Shown here piece after piece: positions 57,121 to 64,000 of a DNA stretch of 64,000 nucleotides (position 1 is its first letter; every line of letters begins with the position of its first letter). Below the pieces are notes generated by a model. That model had not been told where the DNA came from and made no database searches. It was given only the letters and a program-made list of their open reading frames with translations. Origin of the DNA: Mycobacterium sp. UM_WGJ (GTDB lineage: Bacteria; Actinomycetota; Actinomycetes; Mycobacteriales; Mycobacteriaceae); assembly GCF_000455125.1 (NCBI RefSeq), contig NZ_AUWR01000008.1, positions 396,802 through 460,801 of the forward strand, read 5' to 3'. Made by a program: the position numbers and the translations under genes.

Positions 57121-58461
57121 CTAGCGCGGCGAAGCCGGGCGAAGCGGGGTCGGCGCCATCGGCACCCGCACCGGCAGCAGCGCCAGCAGGCCCAGCAGCA
57201 GGACGGTACACAACCCGCCCATGCCCGCCCGGTCGGTGCCGAAGACGTCGACGAAGACCGAGAACAGCCACGGCGCCAGGAACGAGACCGCCCGACCGGT
57301 CATCGTGTAGAGGCCGAACGCCACCCCTTCGAACCCATCCCGGCCTTCTTGGGCCATCCGCAGCAGCAGGGTGCGTGCCGAGGACTGAGTCGGCCCGATG
57401 AACAGACACAGCACCAGCCCGCAGGCCCAGAACGCGCCCGGGCCCGACAGTGTCATCAACGTGGTGCCGGCAGCGATCATCACGACCAGTGAGCCCACGA
57501 TGACGGTTTTGGATCCGATCCGGTCGTCGAGCAGGCCACCGGCGATGGCCCCGACTGCGGCCACCACACTGGCCGCCACCCCGAAGATCAGCACGTCGCC
57601 GGCTGAGATGCCGTAGACGTTGACGCCGAGCACCGCGCCGAACGCGAACACCCCGGCCAGCCCATCCCGGAAGATCGCGCTGGCCACCAGGTAGAAGACC
57701 AAGTTGCGGTCGCGGCGCCATTCCCCGGTGATGTCGCGCCACAGCTGGCGGTAGCCACCGAGGAAGCCCACCCGCACGGCAGGCGCCTCGGTCTCGCCGG
57801 CCAAGCGCTGCGCGGTGACCAACAACGGCAACGCGAACACCGTCAGCCAGGCCGCGGCCAGCAGCATCGCCACTCGAACGTTGTGTCCGCCTTCAGTGGA
57901 CAAGTGCAGCAGGCCGCGGGTGGGACCGCTGCCGGCGATGCAGCCCACGTAGACCAGCAGCAGCAACACCACGCTGCCGGCATAGCCGGCCGCCCAGCCG
58001 AACCCGGAGATCCGGCCGGAGTTCTGCGGCGTCGACAGCTGCCGCAGCATGGCGTTGTAGGGCACGCCGGCCAGGTCGCCACATGCGGCGGTCAACGCCA
58101 ACAGCAACAGTCCCGGAGCCAGGTAGGCGGGCTCATCACGGATCAGGCTCATCGAGGCTGTCAAGACCGCTGCGGTACCGGTCAGCACCGCCAGCGTCAG
58201 GCGACGGCGGTGCGGGGCAGCCACCCAGACTCCGATCACCGGCGCGACTGCGGCCACGGTCAGCCCGGAGATGGCCAGGGTGCGGCCCAGCCAGCTGGCC
58301 GGGGACACCTCTCCGGTCAGCTCTCGACCCACACTGCTGGTCAGATACACCGAGTAGACGAACGTCACAACGATGGCGGAAACTCCGGCCGCACCGGTGT
58401 CCCACAGCGCCCAGGCCACGATCCGGGAACGCCCCGGCTTGTCCGCCCCCGGCTCTCCCAT
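57121..58461 (-). CDS. MFS transporter (Rv2508c-like, UMF1/BtlA-type)
   Basis: A 446-residue protein of about 12 helices. The start WALWDTGAAGVSAIVVTFVYSVYL is the mark of the UMF1/BtlA (Atg22-like) MFS group. The substrate is unknown. ATG 58461 gives the length of Rv2508c (about 445); ten codons are open upstream. It is divergent from cmrA with a very short gap (23 bp between starts), so the two promoters must overlap or lie within each other's genes. Confidence 0.85.
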   Translation of the reverse strand: MGEPGADKPGRSRIVAWALWDTGAAGVSAIVVTFVYSVYLTSSVGRELTGEVSPASWLGRTLAISGLTVAAVAPVIGVWVAAPHRRRLTLAVLTGTAAVLTASMSLIRDEPAYLAPGLLLLALTAACGDLAGVPYNAMLRQLSTPQNSGRISGFGWAAGYAGSVVLLLLVYVGCIAGSGPTRGLLHLSTEGGHNVRVAMLLAAAWLTVFALPLLVTAQRLAGETEAPAVRVGFLGGYRQLWRDITGEWRRDRNLVFYLVASAIFRDGLAGVFAFGAVLGVNVYGISAGDVLIFGVAASVVAAVGAIAGGLLDDRIGSKTVIVGSLVVMIAAGTTLMTLSGPGAFWACGLVLCLFIGPTQSSARTLLLRMAQEGRDGFEGVAFGLYTMTGRAVSFLAPWLFSVFVDVFGTDRAGMGGLCTVLLLGLLALLPVRVPMAPTPLRPASPR

Positions 58462-58484
58462 GACTGGCACTCTACGATTGCCCC

Positions 58485-59291
58485 ATGCCAATTCCTGCTC
58501 CCAGCCCAGATGCCCGCGCCGTCGTCACCGGAGCGTCCCAGGGAATCGGTGAGGCGCTGGCCACCGAGCTGGCCGCCCGCGGCCACGCCCTGATCATCAC
58601 CGCGCGCCGCGAAGACGTGCTCAACGACGTGGCGGCGCGGCTGCGTGACACGTACCGGGTCGCGGTAGAGGTACGCGCCGTCGACCTGGCCGACCCGCCC
58701 GCACGTGACGCGTTCTGCGCTGAACTGGCCGAGCGGGAGATCTCGGTGCTGTGCGCCAACGCCGGCACCGCGACATTCGGACCGATCTCCGGCCTGGACC
58801 CGGCAGCGGAGAAGGCCCAGGTGCAGCTGAACGCGGTGGCGGTGCACGACCTGGTGTTGGCAGTGCTGCCCGGCATGCTCGCGCGCCGCGCCGGCGGCAT
58901 CTTGATCTCCGGTTCGGCGGCCGGAAACTCGCCGATCCCCAACAACGCCACCTACGCCGCCACCAAGGCCTTCGCCAACACGTTCAGCGAGTCGCTGCGC
59001 GGCGAGCTGCTGAAGTCCGGGGTGCACGTCACGTTGCTGGCGCCCGGACCGGTACGCGCCGAGATGCCTGATGCCACCGAGGCCTCGTTGGTTGACCGGC
59101 TGATCCCGGATTTCTTGTGGATCTCCACCCAACACACCGCGAAACTGTCGCTGGATGCGTTGGCGCGCAACAAGATGCGCGTCGTACCCGGCGTCACCTC
59201 CAAGGCCATGTCGATGGCCAGCGGCTACGCGCCGCGCGCCATCGTCACACCGATCGTGGGGGCAGTTTACAAAAAGCTCGGCGGCGGCTAG
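58485..59291 (+). CDS. cmrA: Mycolate reductase CmrA (SDR; Rv2509-like)
   Basis: Reduces the 3-oxo-mycolate precursor to mature mycolic acid after Pks13 condensation. A 268-residue SDR with cofactor motif TGASQGIG (about 15-22), catalytic Ser in ISGSAAG and YAATK (about 156-160). Length and position equal Rv2509. The C-terminal SMASGYAPRAIVTPIVG stretch is hydrophobic and may contact the membrane. Confidence 0.92.
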   Translation: MPIPAPSPDARAVVTGASQGIGEALATELAARGHALIITARREDVLNDVAARLRDTYRVAVEVRAVDLADPPARDAFCAELAEREISVLCANAGTATFGPISGLDPAAEKAQVQLNAVAVHDLVLAVLPGMLARRAGGILISGSAAGNSPIPNNATYAATKAFANTFSESLRGELLKSGVHVTLLAPGPVRAEMPDATEASLVDRLIPDFLWISTQHTAKLSLDALARNKMRVVPGVTSKAMSMASGYAPRAIVTPIVGAVYKKLGGG

Positions 59292-59704
59292 CACGATCGG
59301 GTGGCATCGTCGCTGGAACGCCGCGGTTCAGGAGATGCCCAACGCAGGAAAGGCGTTGCCGCTCTGGAAGAATCCGGTATCTGCGCACCGCCGCCGAGCC
59401 GTCACCAGGCCGCAGGACGCGAGCCGTTCATGCCATGCCGCTTTGCCGGCACCGCCCGGCCGGATCGACTCGACTACCTGGTCGCCGCCAAGAAGGCGAG
59501 CATCTCCAGTCCTGCGGCATAGTCGTCGCTCTGGTCGACCGCGGCGACACGGCAGCTCCACCTCCGCATATTCGGCGGTTCAGCCCAAACGTGGACGAAT
59601 GATGTAGTTGCAGCCTCCCAGTTGATAAAGGCGGCAACATGTCCACTAAAGTTCGGAAATAGAGTTAACATTTATCGATATCACAGCTCCATCACAAAGG
59701 AATC
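59292..59704. other. Intergenic region, composition shifts to AT-rich at its right end
   Basis: This 413-bp stretch between cmrA and the protease gene has no gene I can support. Short minus-strand frames (59328-59561, 59474-59671) look like fragments or chance. From about 59620 the sequence turns visibly AT-richer, matching the following gene, and the segment with AGTTAACATTTATCGATATC probably holds its promoter. Confidence 0.5.
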
Positions 59705-60901
59705 GTGAAGATGACACAGCGAAAAAATAGGCATTGGTCAGCCAGCGCGCACACACGGCGCAAGGCCATTGCCACTACCGCTCCAATCGAGGATGTTGAA
59801 CGCGCCACCGTCAGGACATCAGCCACGCGGCACCACGGATCCGACAAGGTGATCGTCTCGCTATTGATCGCCGGCGCGGCGCTGCTCGCCCCTCCTGCGC
59901 ATGCGGACATCGATGACATGTTCTTGGACGTAGCGGGCAGTGCGGATGCCAGCGGTCCAACGAACTTCGCCATGGTTCCTATGGACGTGATAGGTGAGCT
60001 CCATCGGCCGGTAATCGACATCTCCATCGGGCGCGAATCGTTTTCTACCCTGGTAGACACCGGCTCCGAAGGGCTATTCGTTCCATTGCAAGAGCTCGGG
60101 GGAACCCTCGGGATCATCGAAGGTATCTTAGGTGGATATTTCGGACTTCCGGCCGCCTTTCATGCGGGCGATTTCAGCTTTGGCGACAATGATCCGCTTT
60201 GGTATATAACGCTTCCAGTCAACCAAATTGGATTCGGCTATGATATTGGAACCGGAAGCGAACTGACATCCGGCCCGACGGAAATTCAGGTACTGATATC
60301 GTCCGGGTCAGGATTTAGCGGCTGGTTCAATTTTGCTCTTGGATTGGCCTTTCCCAATGATTTCGACTATGTCGATAAATACGGCGCAGCTTCAATCATG
60401 GGCGTAGGACTGGGCACCGGCGGCCCCGGCCCAATCGTTACTGCAGCTCTGCCCGGAAACCTTGGCTCCTACATCGTCATCGATGAACCTGAGCGCCTCC
60501 TAGGTTTCGGGATGCCACCCGGCGTTCACTGGACGGAATACTACGGCGATAGGCCCGGCGACGTAGATACTCCATATTCATCATTGTGGGTGAAGATCGG
60601 CGACCAGCAACCTGTGAAAGTACACGCCCTTTGGGACACGGGCGGCGGCTGGGGAAGCATTCCATCGAGTGTGCTCGATGCTGGCCATCAGAACCTAATC
60701 GACGGGGGTGGCCTTAAAAATGGAGTGCCGGTCGCTGTGTATGGCGAACTCGACGGCGTAAGAAAGCTAGTATATTCGTTTGTGACGGACGCATATCACA
60801 ACACTTACATCAACGACGATCCCGATATGAACACCGGATTCTTTCCATTCGTTAATAATATAATTGGATTCTGCACGGCGGCGGGTAAATGTGGCAGTTG
60901 A
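59705..60901 (+). CDS. Secreted PecA-like aspartic protease without a PE domain
   Basis: A 398-residue predicted exported protein. A 45-residue polar N-region precedes a hydrophobic core (about 49-64) and an AHA cleavage site near 67. The mature part has two pepsin-like active-site motifs: VDTGS (117-121) and WDTGG (310-314), with hydrophobic-hydrophobic-Gly strands after each (IMGVG, LLGFG). This is the layout of the aspartic-protease domain in PecA (PE_PGRS35) and PE_PGRS16/26, but the PE domain is absent. AAAGG precedes a GTG (59705) and an ATG (59711); either may be the start. AT-rich codons (ATA, AAT, GTT) set it apart from its neighbours and suggest transfer. Confidence 0.75.
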   Translation: MKMTQRKNRHWSASAHTRRKAIATTAPIEDVERATVRTSATRHHGSDKVIVSLLIAGAALLAPPAHADIDDMFLDVAGSADASGPTNFAMVPMDVIGELHRPVIDISIGRESFSTLVDTGSEGLFVPLQELGGTLGIIEGILGGYFGLPAAFHAGDFSFGDNDPLWYITLPVNQIGFGYDIGTGSELTSGPTEIQVLISSGSGFSGWFNFALGLAFPNDFDYVDKYGAASIMGVGLGTGGPGPIVTAALPGNLGSYIVIDEPERLLGFGMPPGVHWTEYYGDRPGDVDTPYSSLWVKIGDQQPVKVHALWDTGGGWGSIPSSVLDAGHQNLIDGGGLKNGVPVAVYGELDGVRKLVYSFVTDAYHNTYINDDPDMNTGFFPFVNNIIGFCTAAGKCGS

Positions 60902-60945
60902 TCCACCGTCGCGCCTAATTCGCCAAAGCTCCTGACAGTATTGAG

Positions 60946-62514
60946 CTAACGCCGGCGCCGGCCGGTACCCATTGCGCCGCGGGTGATCTGACCGACCACC
61001 ACAGTGGTGACGGCACGTGTCACCTGCTTGCCCTCCCGAGTGGAGAGGAAGTGGGCGAGCCAGCGACCGAACCGCGTCCACCAATGCACTTTCGGTGGCG
61101 GCGGCACTTCGTCGTAACCCAGGGGATCCGACGGCGGCGCAGTGCCCTCACCGGCTGCGAGCTTGCCGGACAAGATCTCATAGGCCGACTCGCGATCCAC
61201 TGTCTCGCTGTAGACCGCGTGCAGCGGGCTCGCGGTGGCAGCCGCGGTGATCGCCGCGTCGCCGACCGAGGCCATCATCGATCGCGGTGCCCGCAGCCGC
61301 GTCCAGGCGACCGGCGTCGGTGCACCTTTCTCCGACAACACGGTGACGACCGCCTCGCCGATCCCCAGCGAGGTCAGCGCCGACTCCAGGTCATACGCCT
61401 TGGTTTTCGGGTAGGTGCGCACCGTCTTGCTCAGCGCTGCCTGGTCATCGGGGGTGAACGCCCGCAGCGCGTGCTGAATCCGGGCGCCCAGCTGGGACAG
61501 CACGCTGTTGGGCACATCGGTGGGCAACTGGGTGCAGAAGAACACTCCGACGCCCTTGGAGCGGATCAGCTTCACGGTCTGCTCGACCTGCTGCAGGAAC
61601 GCCTTCGAAGCGTCGGTGAACAGCAGATGCGCCTCGTCGAAGAAGAACACCAGCTTGGGCTTGTCCACGTCGCCGACCTCGGGAAGCAGCGTGAACAGGT
61701 CGGCGAGCACCCACATCAAGAAGGTGGAGAACAACACCGGGCGGGTAGCTTGATCACCCAGTTCCAGCAGCGTGATGATCCCGCGGCCCTGACTGTCGGT
61801 GCGCAGCAAGTCCTCCGGCTTGAGCTCCGGCTCACCGAAGAAGGTGTCGCCGCCCTCGGCCTCCAGGTTGACCAGGGCACGCAGGATCACCCCGGCGGTC
61901 TGAGCCGACACCCCGCCCAGGTTCTTCAGTTGAGGCTTACCGGCATCGCTGGTCAAAAACGTGATGACCGAACGCAAATCCTTTAGGTCCAGCAGCAGGT
62001 AGCCGTTCTGGTCCGCCCAGTGGAAGATCAGCCCCAGCGTCGACTCCTGAGTGCTGTTGAGCCCCAACACCTTCGACAACAGGATGGGCCCGAAGCTGGA
62101 AATGGTGGCACGCACCGGGATTCCGAGACCGCCGGTGCCCAGCGACAGGAACTCCACCGGGAACGCCGTCGGCGTCCAGTCGTCGCCGGTCTCGGTGGCA
62201 CGCTGGGTGATCTTGTCGCCGGCCTCTCCGGCCCGCGACAGCCCGGACAGGTCGCCCTTGACGTCGGCCATCAGCACCGGGACGCCGGCGGCGGACAGCT
62301 GCTCGGCGATCACCTGCAACGTCTTGGTCTTGCCGGTGCCGGTGGCGCCGGCCACCAGCCCGTGACGGTTGATCGTGGCCAAGGGAATGCGGACCTGCGC
62401 GGAGGCGTCTGCGGTGTCGTCGATGACCACCGTGCCCAGTTCGAGGGCCTGGCCGTCAGCGACGTAGCCCGCCGCGATTTGCTGCGCGGCGTTCGCCGCC
62501 GACTCGGGACTCAC
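60946..62514 (-). CDS. HerA/YjgR-type ATPase (DUF853, Rv2510c-like)
   Basis: A 522-residue FtsK/HerA-like ATPase. Walker A GATGTGKT is at 56-63 and Walker B in FFFDEAHLLF (about 290-299); DUF853 covers most of the chain and the C-terminus is very basic (GTGRRRR). Cellular role is not established; DNA processing is inferred from the fold. Divergent from orn with 75 bp between starts, as in Rv2510c-Rv2511. Confidence 0.92.
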   Translation of the reverse strand: MSPESAANAAQQIAAGYVADGQALELGTVVIDDTADASAQVRIPLATINRHGLVAGATGTGKTKTLQVIAEQLSAAGVPVLMADVKGDLSGLSRAGEAGDKITQRATETGDDWTPTAFPVEFLSLGTGGLGIPVRATISSFGPILLSKVLGLNSTQESTLGLIFHWADQNGYLLLDLKDLRSVITFLTSDAGKPQLKNLGGVSAQTAGVILRALVNLEAEGGDTFFGEPELKPEDLLRTDSQGRGIITLLELGDQATRPVLFSTFLMWVLADLFTLLPEVGDVDKPKLVFFFDEAHLLFTDASKAFLQQVEQTVKLIRSKGVGVFFCTQLPTDVPNSVLSQLGARIQHALRAFTPDDQAALSKTVRTYPKTKAYDLESALTSLGIGEAVVTVLSEKGAPTPVAWTRLRAPRSMMASVGDAAITAAATASPLHAVYSETVDRESAYEILSGKLAAGEGTAPPSDPLGYDEVPPPPKVHWWTRFGRWLAHFLSTREGKQVTRAVTTVVVGQITRGAMGTGRRRR

Positions 62515-62589
62515 AGTTCACGACATTACTTGGCCGGTCTGGACCGCTGTGCGGCTATGGCTGGGGTGAACGGCTAACGTTGGCTAACT

Positions 62590-63246
62590 GTGAGTGCTGC
62601 ACGAGACGAACTCGTCTGGATCGACTGTGAGATGACCGGCCTGGATCTGGGCAAGGACAAGCTCATCGAGATCGCCGTCCTGGTCACCGATGGCGAGCTG
62701 AACATCCTGGGCGACGGTATTGACGTGGTGATCCACGCCGACGACGCGGACCTGGACGCCATGAGTCCCGTGGTGACGCAGATGCACACCCGATCGGGCC
62801 TGATCGACGAGGTCAGGGCATCGACGGTCGATCTGGCCACCGCCGAGAAGATGGTGCTCGACTACATCCGCACCCACGTCAAGCAGGCCAAGACGGCGCC
62901 ACTGGCGGGCAACTCGATCGCCACCGACCGCGGTTTCCTGGCCCGCGACATGGGCGCCCTCAACGACTACCTGCACTACCGGATGATCGACGTCAGCTCG
63001 ATCAAGGAGCTGTGCCGTCGGTGGTATCCGCGGATCTACTTCGGCCAGCCCGAGAAGGGCCTGGCGCACCGCGCACTGGCCGATATCCACGAGTCCATCC
63101 GGGAATTGAAGTACTACCGGCGTACCGCGTTCGTCTCCCCGCCCGGGCCTTCTACCAGCGACATCGCTGCGGTGGCCGGGGAACTGGGGCCGCCGGTGGA
63201 CGCGCCCGACGATATCGATTCGGTCGCTGAGCGCCCAAGCGGTTAG
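62590..63246 (+). CDS. orn: Oligoribonuclease
   Basis: DEDD 3'-5' exonuclease degrading very short RNAs and pGpG from cyclic-di-GMP turnover. A 218-residue protein with the ExoI motif [10 protein letters not shown] (about 10-19), [10 protein letters not shown] (about 102-111) and the final [10 protein letters not shown]. The C-terminal 30 residues beyond the E. coli length are low-complexity, as in mycobacteria. GTG start at 62590. Counterpart of Rv2511. Confidence 0.96.
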   Translation: MSAARDELVWIDCEMTGLDLGKDKLIEIAVLVTDGELNILGDGIDVVIHADDADLDAMSPVVTQMHTRSGLIDEVRASTVDLATAEKMVLDYIRTHVKQAKTAPLAGNSIATDRGFLARDMGALNDYLHYRMIDVSSIKELCRRWYPRIYFGQPEKGLAHRALADIHESIRELKYYRRTAFVSPPGPSTSDIAAVAGELGPPVDAPDDIDSVAERPSG

Positions 63247-63280
63247 TATCGACGACGCTGCTTGCTAGTCGGCAGCAATG

Positions 63281-63356
63281 GTGGCTGTAGTTCAGTTGGT
63301 AGAGCACCAGGTTGTGATCCTGGGTGTCGCGGGTTCGAGTCCCGTCAGCCACCCCA
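63281..63356 (+). tRNA. tRNA-His (anticodon GTG), CCA encoded
   Basis: Acceptor GTGGCTG/CAGCCAC, anticodon loop TTGTGAT with GTG, T-arm CGGGTTCGAGTCCCG. The base before it is G (63280), the His-specific G-1, opposite C73. CCA is encoded at 63354-63356, unlike the other tRNAs here. Confidence 0.97.
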
Positions 63357-63359
63357 GTA

Positions 63360-63389
63360 AGTCAGGCCCCCTTTCGAGGGGGCCTGACT
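63360..63389 (+). terminator. Terminator hairpin after tRNA-His
   Basis: AGTCAGGCCCCCT (63360-63372), loop TTCG, AGGGGGCCTGACT (63377-63389): a perfect 13-bp stem starting 4 bp after the tRNA, without a long U-tract. Confidence 0.85.
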
Positions 63390-63517
63390 CGTTCCTGCAG
63401 GATGCCGAGCGACCTCAGTGCGACCCACCCCATAGCCGGCCTTCCGACAAAACTCCCTCTGAGCGGTCCATGGATTAGAGTTCAGCACCCGTTCAAGAGG
63501 GAGTTCTTGCAGGCTCT

Positions 63518-63781
63518 GTGTTGGCAGCTGGGCTGCTTCTAGGCACTACCCCGGTCGCCCATGCCGACCGCGACAGTTTCATGCAGTACATCCGCGACCA
63601 CCAGATCAACACCTCGGTCACCCATCCGGACAGGGCCCTCCTGTTTGGCATTCAATATTGCGACGACACGATGCGGCAAGGCGTGAGTCCTGAGGAACTT
63701 GCGGACACCATTTCGCTCTTAGACATCCGTGGATTCGTCGATGCGGCGCAGCACGAACTGTGCCCGGACACCCTGCGATGA
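63518..63781 (+). CDS. DUF732-like small secreted protein, 5' end doubtful
   Basis: An 87-residue frame. A hydrophobic core (LAAGLLLG) and AHA/D cleavage site near residue 16 precede a mature domain of about 70 residues with two cysteines (CDD and LCPDT) in the DUF732 pattern, a family of small exported mycobacterial proteins of unknown function. The signal peptide lacks its basic N-region. The GTG at 63518 is a weak start, and the in-frame TAG at 63476 blocks extension, so the 5' end may be eroded. GAGGGAG lies 14 nt upstream. Confidence 0.6.
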   Translation: MLAAGLLLGTTPVAHADRDSFMQYIRDHQINTSVTHPDRALLFGIQYCDDTMRQGVSPEELADTISLLDIRGFVDAAQHELCPDTLR

Positions 63782-64000
63782 GGCGTGGCTCACCCCGCTA
63801 ACCGCGGCAGCCTCCTTCGATGTGACGCCAGCAGCGCGCGCGGATGACGCGGCCGTGGTGAGGCAGTCCGGTGGTCTGGAACGAGGCCCACGAGGTACCC
63901 CTTCCCACATCGCTGATCTCTCTCGTTCAAGATGCGATCACCCCAGAGTTACGTCTACATAGGTGAATGAGTAATCGCTGTGCTCTAGTGTCCTGAGTCA
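63782..64000. other. Right-end intergenic sequence, no gene seen
   Basis: The 219 bp after the DUF732 gene contain no credible coding sequence; open frames on either strand are short. The last bases could begin an element that continues outside the window, but this cannot be decided here. Confidence 0.5.

Noticed and set aside
59328-59671. Possible minus-strand pseudogene between cmrA and the protease gene
   Set aside because: Two short frames with a faintly protein-like stretch, but no motif, start site or family resemblance that I can defend.
63970-64000. Possible insertion-sequence terminus at the right edge (CTAGTGTCCTGAGTCA)
   Set aside because: M. tuberculosis carries IS1081 beyond orn and the end looked element-like, but only one end of about 15 bp is visible, so it cannot be told from chance.

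Overview
The window is high-GC actinobacterial chromosome from a member of the Mycobacteriaceae. Gene content and order follow, almost gene for gene, the Mycobacterium tuberculosis block from tig (Rv2462c) to orn (Rv2511). It is not the M. tuberculosis complex itself: the PE_PGRS, vapBC38, dapA2, lipQ, Rv2472-Rv2474c and IS6110 genes of that block are missing and other genes sit in the breaks. The M. tuberculosis comparison is from memory of H37Rv gene order and was not computed here.

Layout. 1-2760: 5' part of trigger factor, tRNA-Pro(TGG), tRNA-Gly(TCC), a LipP-type serine hydrolase, a small secreted protein and two tRNA-like remnants. 2760-14420: Nei-type glycosylase, rpiB, mycothiol-dependent nitroreductase, DUF1304 protein, pepN, an unfamiliar HExxH protein, a DUF5130 protein, a nitrilase-family enzyme carrying three in-frame copies of a 57-bp repeat, an HNH nuclease, glbO, a GH13 glucosidase and a thioesterase. 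14417-21569: NAD-dependent glutamate dehydrogenase, EttA and SsbB. 21724-27023: an inserted set (LppX/LprG-like lipoprotein, metabolite:H+ symporter, short-chain dehydrogenase, CopD-CtaG fusion). 27090-32520: glycerolipid operon plsB2-plsC-WS/DGAT with 4-bp start/stop overlaps. 32521-34271: a second locus of the 57-bp repeat, tRNA-Arg(TCT), a 29-residue membrane peptide and echA14. 34282-37612: bkdABC, branched-chain keto-acid dehydrogenase. 37703-46376: an accessory insert (membrane-fused copper nitrite reductase, sulfotransferase, DUF1214 protein, TetR, methyltransferase, PanE-like reductase, enolase-superfamily enzyme). 46400-55519: leucine-degradation operon citE, MaoC hydratase, fadE19, accA1, accD1, scoB, scoA, and then fadD35. 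55623-59291: bkaR, an MmpS-domain protein, an MFS protein and cmrA. 59292-64000: an AT-richer insert with an orphan PecA-like aspartic protease, a HerA-type ATPase, orn, tRNA-His and a DUF732 protein.

How the genes work together. BkdABC makes branched-chain acyl-CoAs. FadE19, AccA1/AccD1, the MaoC protein and the CitE-type lyase would carry isovaleryl-CoA to acetoacetate and acetyl-CoA, and ScoAB would activate acetoacetate. Two matching operators, one in front of scoA and one in the fadD35/bkaR divergent gap, fit control of this unit by the TetR repressor BkaR. In this genome the operon seems to run on into an enolase-superfamily enzyme and a ketopantoate-reductase-like enzyme. PlsB2, PlsC and the WS/DGAT enzyme form a consecutive glycerolipid and triacylglycerol route. 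CmrA completes mycolic acid synthesis.

The most unusual signals are the 57-bp hairpin repeat at two loci (one inside a coding sequence), the membrane-fused copper nitrite reductase, and the secreted PecA-like protease without a PE domain.
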